Positions 21,460 through 28,900 of a DNA stretch of 64,000 bases are shown here, piece by piece (within the stretch, counting starts at the first letter, position 1; every line of letters begins with the position of its first letter). A program made the position numbers and the translations under genes. The stretch spans positions 496,001 to 560,000 of the forward strand of contig NW_027490129.1 in NCBI RefSeq assembly GCF_050948175.1. The letters run 5' to 3'. The notes below the pieces were generated by a model. The model had not been told where the DNA came from, ran no database searches, and was given only the letters and a program-made list of their open reading frames with translations. This DNA comes from Xylocopa sonorina (Eukaryota > Arthropoda > Insecta > Hymenoptera > Apidae).

Positions 21460-21460
21460 C

Positions 21461-22849
21461 ACTTTGCTAGGAAGTAGCGTTAGCAGATATCTACGTATCG
21501 AAGCAATAGATTTCTAATGCTTCTTAAAAAGCAATGTTGCATCGCAGTTCTATGTTTCATGATAAGATATAATATTCATTGTGCAGTGTTACGTATATCT
21601 CGTCTATACATGAAATGAATGTAAATGCGACACTTCCTTGCTAGGAAATAGCGTTTGTAGATGTCTACGTATAGAAGCAATAGTTTTCTAATGCTTCTTA
21701 AATCGTCATATCGCATCTCATATCTACGTTTCACGATAAGATATAGTATTCACTAGGAAGTGTCATGTATACCTCGTATTCCTTTCAAAAGAATGTAAAT
21801 GCGGCTCTTCCTTGCTAGGAAATAGCGTTTGCAGATGTCTACGTATCGAAGAAATAGTTTTCTAATGCTTCTTAAATCGTCATATCGCATCTCATATCTA
21901 CGTTTCACGATAAGATATAAAATTCATTGCGAAGTGTCGCTCATACCTCGCATACACTTCAAATCAATGTAAATGCGACACTTCATTGCTTGGAAATAGC
22001 GCTTGCAGATGTCTCCGTATCGGAGCAGTAGTGTTCTAATGCTTCTTAAATCGCGACATCGCATCTCATTCATATGTTTCATGATAAGATATAATATTCA
22101 TAGCGGAGATTAATGTATCCCTCGCACTCGCTTCAAAAGAATGTAAATGCGACATTTCCTTCCTAGCAAATAGCGTTTGCAGATGTCTACGTATCGAAGC
22201 AATAGAGTTCTAAAGCTTCTTAAATCGCGATATCGCATCTCATTTCTATGTTTCATGATAAGATACAATATTCATTTTGCAGTGTTATGAGTACCTTGTA
22301 TTCACTTCAAAAGAATGTAAATGCGACACTTCCTTGCTTGGAAATACCGTTTGCAGATTTCTACGTATCGAAGCAATAGGGATCTAATGCTTCTTAATTC
22401 GCCATATCGGTTCTCATTCCTATATTTCATGACAATATATAATATTCACTGCGAAGTGTCATGTATACCTCGCACACACTTCAAATGAATGTAAATGCGA
22501 CACTTCCTTGCTAGGAAATAGCGTTTGCAGATGTCTACGTATCGAAGCAATAGTTTTCTAATGCTTCTTAAATCGTCATATCGCATCTCATATCTACGTT
22601 TCACGATAAGATATAATATTCATTGCGACGTGTTATGTATTCCTCGTCTACACTTCAAATGAATGTAAATGCGACACTTCCATGCTAGGAAATAGCGTTT
22701 GCAGAGGTCTACGTATCGTAGCAATAGAGTTCTAATGCTTCTTAAAACGGGATATCGCATCGCATTTCTGTGTTTCATGACAAGATATAATATTCATTGC
22801 GAAGTGTCACGTATACCTCGCATACACTTCAAACGAATGTAAATGCTAC
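21461..22849 (+). repeat. 174-bp satellite array, forward orientation
   Basis: About eight monomers, with TTGCTAGGAAATAGCG, CAGATGTCTACGTATCG and TTTCATGATAAGATATAAT landmarks. The first monomer is cut by the diverged LTR and the last is interrupted by element 3. No other feature is seen. Confidence 0.95.
22846..22849 (+). other. Target-site duplication CTAC (left copy)
   Basis: CTAC precedes the 5' LTR and recurs at 31989-31992. The joined flank AAATGCTACACATCC is a normal satellite monomer stretch. Confidence 0.9.
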
Positions 22850-23221
22850 TGTAACGTCAGGCGTACCGCCTGCCACCCTCCGGCGTCCACCTCATCATCC
22901 CCAGCATCCGTATCCGGAGCCCCTGCACACGGGCCACCCGCCGACTCGCCGTCCCTACAGAAGGAGACAAAGGTACGAGAGGGAAGAGGGATGCAGCATG
23001 CCGCGCCCACGCACGATCTCCACACACGAGGGGGAGGACTTCACCCCGTATTACGAGGGCGAGGAGCTCTCCGACACATACTGGGTCGAATCCCCAGCGA
23101 TCACGAAGCCCTATACGTACTTCTCGTACATGTGGGATTAGAATAAGCACACTACTCATATATGTACATACACACCAACACACACCTAGATTTAAGTAAA
23201 TATATGTATATATCTTATTCA

Positions 23222-23242
23222 TGCACGGTTATGTTCCGTGCA
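23222..23242 (+). promoter_or_regulatory. TATA-like tract followed by hairpin, candidate core promoter
   Basis: TGCACGG and CCGTGCA form a 7-bp perfect inverted repeat around TTATGTT, just downstream of AAATATATGTATATATC. A CpG-dense block follows at once. A promoter role is inference from base composition and position only. Confidence 0.3.
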
Positions 23243-23429
23243 CTCGCGCGCACACTCGACGCTCGCGGCTCACGCTTAACGCGGGCCGCGCCCCACTCCG
23301 AACGGCCGCCCCACCACGAGGGCCGAGCGGCCGCCCTACTCCGACCGTCCGCCCCACCGCGAGGGCCCAGCGACTCGCGCGCCGCGCGACCCGAGGAGGT
23401 CGCGGACGCGAGATCCGAGAGTCAGTTCC

Positions 23430-23511
23430 AATCTCACCTCCGAACGGGAGAGTTGGTATCTCATCTCCGAACTGGAGAGTTCGCATCTCATCTCCGAACC
23501 GAGGAGTTCTA
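23430..23511 (+). repeat. 27-bp tandem repeat inside the LTR
   Basis: Units are built on GAGAGTT...ATCTCATCTCCGAAC. Three units occur in elements 3, 4 and 5 and in the 3' LTR of element 2; one occurs in element 1 and the 5' LTR of element 2. It marks the two LTR subfamilies. Confidence 0.8.
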
Positions 23512-23982
23512 ATCCAGCATCCGAACGATGCACTTCCGATCCGAGCAATAGGCTCATTCGCAACGAGCAATTAGCTCTAATGCATTCGTCTCTATCCATA
23601 CTCCCATAGCGGAGTCCATTCGATACTTTATACTATTTCTAATTCTCATTGTAATCGCTAGTCAGTAACTTAGAATTTAGTCAAGTGTATCTAGTATAGT
23701 GAAATCATAGAATATAGTTTATTTTTACCAGATTCAAAGTATCTTTATTCGAGTTCAAATACAATTCCTTAATTCTACTCCACGGGTACGCTCGCGATTA
23801 TTCTAATTCCATATCTCATCTGCGATAGTCTTGAGGCTCGACGACTAGAGCGAACCAGCGCTTAGTTGCTCCATCCTCACTTCTACCGTGTACAGAATAT
23901 CTTGCGCCCAGGTCGATCCCGGTAAGCTAGAGCGAACCAACGCTTAGCCGTGCCGTATTCAACCGAAGTTCAAGTATTCTCG

Positions 23983-24330
23983 ATGAGCCTTGCACCTCCG
24001 ACAAAGCGTACACGACGCGCGGGGAGGAGAGAGTTTATTCGTCGTCTCGCTCGGGAATACGTGGGTGATGCACCAGAATATTCAATTTCCTACGTTCGAG
24101 TCCTGGTTCCTGTGAAGGAGGTTTCCTTCGCCGCACGACCCGTACGAGTCGCCAATCGTCAGGGCCAAACGCCGATACCTGCCAGCCGGAGTCAACCCGC
24201 CTGGACGCTTATTCCCGTAGACGTACCTCCGTTCCAGCCGTACGCCGCCGCCATCCCGGTTGCGGATCCAAGGCGCTCCAGGTACCTGGAAAGAGAAATC
24301 AGACAGCGGAATCAAGCCTTCGCAAGGTAA
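23983..24330 (+). CDS. LTR open reading frame, 115 aa, unknown
   Basis: The frame begins at an ATG (MSLAPPTKRTRRAGRREF), is proline- and arginine-rich and ends RYLEREIRQRNQAFAR at a TAA lying inside AAGGTAAGT. I do not recognise it. The frame is shared by elements 3 and 5 and the 3' LTR of element 2. It lacks the ATG in element 1 and the 5' LTR of element 2 (ACG), and it is frameshifted in element 4 (GAGTTCATCG for GAGTTTATTCG), so coding is uncertain. If the donor is used, this would be a 5' exon ending in phase 2. It may equally be untranslated leader. Confidence 0.3.
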   Translation: MSLAPPTKRTRRAGRREFIRRLAREYVGDAPEYSISYVRVLVPVKEVSFAARPVRVANRQGQTPIPASRSQPAWTLIPVDVPPFQPYAAAIPVADPRRSRYLEREIRQRNQAFAR

Positions 24331-24332
24331 GT
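24324..24332 (+). promoter_or_regulatory. Splice-donor-like AAGGTAAGT in the LTR
   Basis: A full-consensus donor 132 nt before the LTR end. It is present in every LTR copy of the window and in the diverged LTR at 21246-21254. A spliced transcript is inferred, not shown; I could not fix the acceptor. Confidence 0.45.
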
Positions 24333-24477
24333 TTAGTGTTAATTACCGTTTTATCGAGTCCGAAACGCCAACGAACCCGGTCCGGACGCAATTCGCGTTA
24401 TTTTCGGGAACGGTTACGACTTTGTGCCACCGTTGCGAGCGCAACCGCACCTCGGGACGTGACACGAAAGTTATTTT

Positions 24478-24494
24478 TGGTGACAGCGGTGGGA
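24478..24494 (+). other. Primer binding site, tRNA-Leu-like
   Basis: TGGTGACAGCGGTGGGA starts 13 nt after the LTR. From memory, tRNA-Leu(AAG) ends TCCCACCGCTGCCA plus CCA, which pairs at all but one position. Confidence 0.65.
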
Positions 24495-24546
24495 TAGCCA
24501 CGCGTTTCCTCCGGAAATTCCGCCGAAAGGGACCGCGAAACTAGAT

Positions 24547-25866
24547 ATGGCAACCCGGACTCCGACAAAAACGCGCCAGCAGACACAGCGAGCCGCCGCG
24601 ATGGCCGATTCTGAACGCGAAAAACGCACTAGCAGAACGCTTGATTTCCAAGACGCTATCGCCGAGCCTCTTCCTAGTACCGCGCAACAAAATACTTCCG
24701 CGAAAAATACGAAAGCGACCGATCCGAGTAATGCCGCGTTGCTCCAGCAAATAGAAATTTTACGCCGTGAATTAGAATCTATTCGCAGAACGCCTGATTT
24801 AACGCGCGACGATACCGTTTCGCTGGATATTCCTCGGGGAAATCCGCTTTCCGCACATAATTCGAGCTCTGATTTCAATACAAATAGTTCGCAACACGAC
24901 GAGCTATCGCTTAAGCAGGCCCTCGAAGCCGTGCCGACATTCGATGGTCAGAACATTCCTATTCTTCAGTTTACCCGAGCGTGTAAACGCGCTTATGAGC
25001 TTATCCGTAATGGGTGCGAGCGAACTTTCACACGCCTGCTTAAGGGAAAACTCAAGGGTCGTGCCTACGCCGCGCTAGAAGACGAGCCGTGTTACACAAT
25101 ACTCGAATTAACGGACGTTCTTCGCAGCACTTTTTGCTCCGTAAAATCAGCTCATCATTATCGGGGTGAACTTGCTAATATATTTATGCGCGCGAACGAG
25201 CACATTCTAGATTACATCGGTCGAGTAAAAGATCTTAGAACCGCTATAATTGATTGCGAGAGGCTTGCTCGACGAGACACACCGGAATCGCTCGATGACG
25301 TAGACGCGCTCACCCTACAATGTTTTAAAGACGGTCTCATTCCGGAAATTCGAATGCAAATGACTATAAGTTCATTCGGTACATTGCGAGAAACGTTCGC
25401 TCGAGCGCGGGAGCTCTATCAAATGCACGAACGTGATTGCAACCGGCTAGGTAGATCGCGTGTCGCGCGACCAGAATCGCGCGAAAAACCAGCCGAAATT
25501 ATTTGCCGAAAATGCAATAATATCGGACATTACGCGACCGAGTGTCGGCTCAGACCGCCATCGCCGTACCGACCGCAGGAATACTTGCGATCCAGGGACG
25601 TACCGCCTCCTACTCGAGGCCCCGCGTACGAACAACCGAGACAAATCGTAGCCAGGGACGCGCCCAAATTTTGTCGCTATTGCAAGACCCCGGGGCACGA
25701 AATAGGCGAGTGCCGCAAAAGGCAGTACAACAACGCGGTAAATAAAAATTCGGGAAACGACAATGGCCTCCGCACCCGCCGCGAGACAGGTGGCGAGGCC
25801 GCGCACCAAGTCCGTCCTCTCGCCGCGAACAACTCCAACGCGGAAATCGACGAAACGCCGCGATAA
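24547..25866 (+). CDS. gag: Gag polyprotein, 439 aa
   Basis: This is the capsid and nucleocapsid precursor that packages the element RNA. It has a basic N terminus, a low-complexity polar stretch, a helical capsid-like domain at about 125-270 (TFDGQNIPILQFTRACKRAY onward), then CCHC knuckles with ligands C320/C323/H328/C333 and C376/C379/H384/C389. The ATG at 24547 is 52 nt after the primer site and is the first in this frame. The last 120 nt overlap the open pol frame, where the -1 frameshift heptamer lies. A private change, LIRNGCE for LIPNGCE, sits in the capsid region. All key residues are present. Confidence 0.95.
   Translation: MATRTPTKTRQQTQRAAAMADSEREKRTSRTLDFQDAIAEPLPSTAQQNTSAKNTKATDPSNAALLQQIEILRRELESIRRTPDLTRDDTVSLDIPRGNPLSAHNSSSDFNTNSSQHDELSLKQALEAVPTFDGQNIPILQFTRACKRAYELIRNGCERTFTRLLKGKLKGRAYAALEDEPCYTILELTDVLRSTFCSVKSAHHYRGELANIFMRANEHILDYIGRVKDLRTAIIDCERLARRDTPESLDDVDALTLQCFKDGLIPEIRMQMTISSFGTLRETFARARELYQMHERDCNRLGRSRVARPESREKPAEIICRKCNNIGHYATECRLRPPSPYRPQEYLRSRDVPPPTRGPAYEQPRQIVARDAPKFCRYCKTPGHEIGECRKRQYNNAVNKNSGNDNGLRTRRETGGEAAHQVRPLAANNSNAEIDETPR
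25752..25800 (+). promoter_or_regulatory. -1 ribosomal frameshift signal
   Basis: GGGAAAC at 25752-25758 is in the phase G_GGA_AAC of gag, a standard X_XXY_YYZ slippery heptamer. After 6 nt (GACAAT) a stem can form: GGCCTC (25765-25770) with GAGGCC (25795-25800), extended by CACC with GGTG across a 2x2 internal loop. The pol frame opens after a TAA at 25743-25745, only 6 nt upstream, and gag stops at 25866. The slip must occur in this interval, and I see no other in-phase canonical heptamer there. Confidence 0.7.
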
Positions 25867-25937
25867 ACATAACCGGAAAAACTAGCACGCCAAACGTAAT
25901 TTTAAAGTCCGACCTTCTAATTTCACCAACTCGCTTC

Positions 25938-28900
25938 ATGGTGGACACTGGGGCGGAAATAAATATTATAAAACGTTCGGCTCTAAAAGCATCCGCGCGA
26001 ATCGATAAGTCCGAGATCGTAATAATAACAGGGGTAACCGATGGCAAAACCGCAACCTTAGGGACGGTGAATCTTGTCATTTTCGGTCGCGTCGTTCCTT
26101 TTAATGTGGTCGAGGATGATTTTCCCCTTAAACCAAGCGGGATCCTCGGCTCCGGGTTCTGTATGGACGCAGAAATCTCTTTTCCAAATAAAATAATCAA
26201 ATGGAATGGTAAGAGAATTCCTTTCGAAGACGATATCGAAGCACTCGAGGAACCGTCACCGGACTCGAAAATAAAGCCTCTCCTATCGCCGAAACGTAAA
26301 CAAGCGCCGCGCACGGAATCTATTCCCCCTCCGCCGCCGCGCCCGCCGCGTAAATCATCGCCTCCGCTGAAACGCGATGCAACAACGAAATCGAAGCTTC
26401 GAACGCAAGACAAAGCAGCTTCTCCGAAGTCAGGAGACCGTATCTCCATTCCGCCGAGATCAAATATCGGTATCAAGGTCCGCGTAGTTAATTCGAACCT
26501 CGCGGAAGGTATAATTCCTCGTATCGATCTTGCGCCGGGTATATTTTTCGGAAACGCTCTCGTCAGAGTAATTCGGGGCAAAGCGGTAACTCGAATAATT
26601 AATTCATCCGACCGCGCCGTCGAAATCGCGTTACCAGAAATCATACTTGAGCCCGCGCAAATCATGACTCCCCTCCATAAGGAGGATAGTCCGTCGCTGT
26701 ATCCGGTTTTTTCTAAATCTACTAAATCCAACGTATCCGCCGTACCGATCGGCTCATCCCAAAAAGGGAAAACTTCTATTTCTTTCTCGAATCAGACACC
26801 ATATTCGACAATCGAAACTCCTCCTTCGCGTTGCAAAATCGCGAATACTCAGCAAATCTCCTATGCTCAGGCGGTTAAAAATAATGTACAACAGGCGCCG
26901 TTAAAACAAACATCGAAATCCGCCAACCTTTCGAAATCTCGCTTAGATCGAATTCTTAGTCTCCTCCGTCTCGACCACCTCAACGCAGAGGAAAGAGAGC
27001 ACGTCGTCCGTCTCGTTCAAAGCACGCAGGAGCTTTTTCACATTGAGGGGGATAAATTAGGGCATACGTCAGCAACCACGCACAAGATTCCAACCGTCGA
27101 CGACCGCCCCGTCAATGTGAAACAATACCGTTTCCCACCAGCTCATAAGGAGGAGATTCGACGACAAGTCGACAAATTTTTACAAAATGGTGTCATCTCT
27201 CCGTCAAAATCACCATATAATTCGCCATTGTGGGTTGTCCCAAAGAAACCGGACTCCTTGGGCAACAAGCAATGGCGCGTCGTCATCGACTACCGCGCAC
27301 TCAATGAGAAATCTGTCGCCGATGCCTATCCCCTCCCTTGCATTACCGAGATACTTGATCAGCTCGGGAGCGCGAAGTATTTTAGTACATTCGATCTCGC
27401 GAGCGGATTTCACCAGATCCCAATGGAGCCCGCCGATGCTCCCAAAACCGCTTTTTCGACGCCTCACGGGCATTATGAATTTAAAAGAATGCCATTCGGA
27501 TTAAAAAATGCGCCAGCGACGTTCCAACGACTTATGGACAATGTCCTGTCCGGTCTCCAGGGGAACGAAATTTTCGTCTATTTGGACGACATTGTTATCT
27601 ACGCTAGCTCTCTTCAAGAACATCGACTTAAATTCGATAAATTAACTCAACGGCTCAAAGAAGCTAATTTAGTATTGCAGCCGGATAAGTGCGAATTCTT
27701 GAGGAGAGAAGTAAGCTATTTGGGTCATATTATCAGTGAGCACGGTGTAAAACCTGACCCTGCGAAAATTAGCGCCGTCAAAAATTTTCCGCGCCCGCGC
27801 AACGCGAAACAGATCAAACAATTCCTCGGGCTCGCGGGATACTACAGGCGGTTCATCGCAAATTTTTCTAATATTGCTAAGCCACTTACAAATTTGTTAA
27901 AAAAAGACGCGCCCTTTGTATGGCGTAACGAGCAAGAGAATTCATTCGTCAAACTCCGAGATTGCCTATGCGAAGCGCCTATCTTGCAGTACCCCAACTT
28001 CAAACAACCATTCGTGATAACGACCGACGCGTCCGCCGAAGCTATTGGTGCTATCTTGAGTCAAGGACCAATAGGCCGCGACTTGCCAATCGCGTACACG
28101 TCGCGACTGTTAAACGCTGCGGAGAAAAACTACTCCACGATCGAGAAGGAGTGTCTGGCGATTGTCTACGCCGTCCATTACTTTCGTCCATACATATACG
28201 GTAATCAATTCAAACTCGTTACCGACCATCGACCGTTAGTGTGGATGAATTCGGTCAAGGACCCGTCAAGTAGACTCGTACGGTGGAGGCTTAAGTTAGC
28301 GGAATTTGACTACGAGATGGTCTATAAAAGTGGAAAAACGAACCTTAATGCGGACGCATTGTCGCGGAATCCCGCTCAAATTTTTCCGCTCTCGTATTCA
28401 GAAAACTCGGAGGACGACATCTTCGATGTGCCTCCGGAAACCCGTAAAAAGTATACCACACTAGCGCCTCCTCCTACTCCGGTAACATCAGAACCTGAAT
28501 TACCGACTCCAGGCACGTCCTTCCGTACCAACACAGCACCACCTCCGCAAGTCGCCAGCGACAGCACCGACTTCTATACTCCTGCTCCAAATGAATTTTT
28601 CCGACGCGAACCTCTGTTTAATTTCAGCCGTGACGCATTATCAACGCGACGAGACAATGTAGTTGTCTTCGTCACGCAATCTGGGCACCCCTATGACACG
28701 GGCGCCAAAGATCTAGCGAACGCTGAAAAATTCCTTCCAAACAAAAATCACGTTCTTACCAAAGCCAAAGTCATACAAATCGGAAACGAATTCCAAATCC
28801 AGCTTCCAATCATCGAACATTCCACCAGATCAATCAATTTCCAGACCGTAATAGAAACATTCAGATCCTTGTGCGACGTTGTAAACGAATTACAATTACA

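Larger units (their letters stand above)
21113..21460 (-). repeat. Diverged compact LTR of a related family (348 bp)
   Basis: Read on the minus strand it starts TGTACCGCCTGCC and ends GACGTGACA. Both ends resemble the long LTR: the first 30 nt match VPPAxLRR-coding sequence, and the last 150 nt align with the LTR end (TTTCGGGAACGG, CGAACCCAG, AAGGTAAGT). The 1.1-1.3 kb in between is absent. I find no internal region beside it and no TSD (GAAG left, CTTT right). It sits exactly where the satellite turns from reversed to forward orientation. It could be a solo LTR of an older family or a rearranged remnant. Confidence 0.8.
22850..24464 (+). repeat. 5' LTR of element 3 (1615 bp)
   Basis: TG...CA ends. 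In order it holds the acidic-tail coding stretch, an AT-rich ATATATGTATATAT tract with a 7-bp hairpin, a CpG-dense block at about 23260-23415, three 27-bp repeat units at about 23430-23510, two 21-bp direct repeats (23845-23865 and 23927-23947), the LTR ORF and a splice-donor-like site. The only AATAAA in the AT-rich middle lies on the opposite strand. Confidence 0.95.

Noticed and set aside
21109..21464. TSD around the diverged LTR
   Set aside because: Flanks GAAG and CTTT do not match directly; an inverted relation is suggestive of rearrangement but too short to claim.
24094..24103. GTTCGAGTCC in the LTR, resembling a tRNA B box
   Set aside because: I could not fold a cloverleaf around it and found no convincing A box at the right distance.
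23983..24330. LTR ORF as a firm protein gene
   Set aside because: The ATG is missing in the older subfamily and the frame is broken in element 4; kept only as a low-confidence feature because it ends at the splice-donor-like site.
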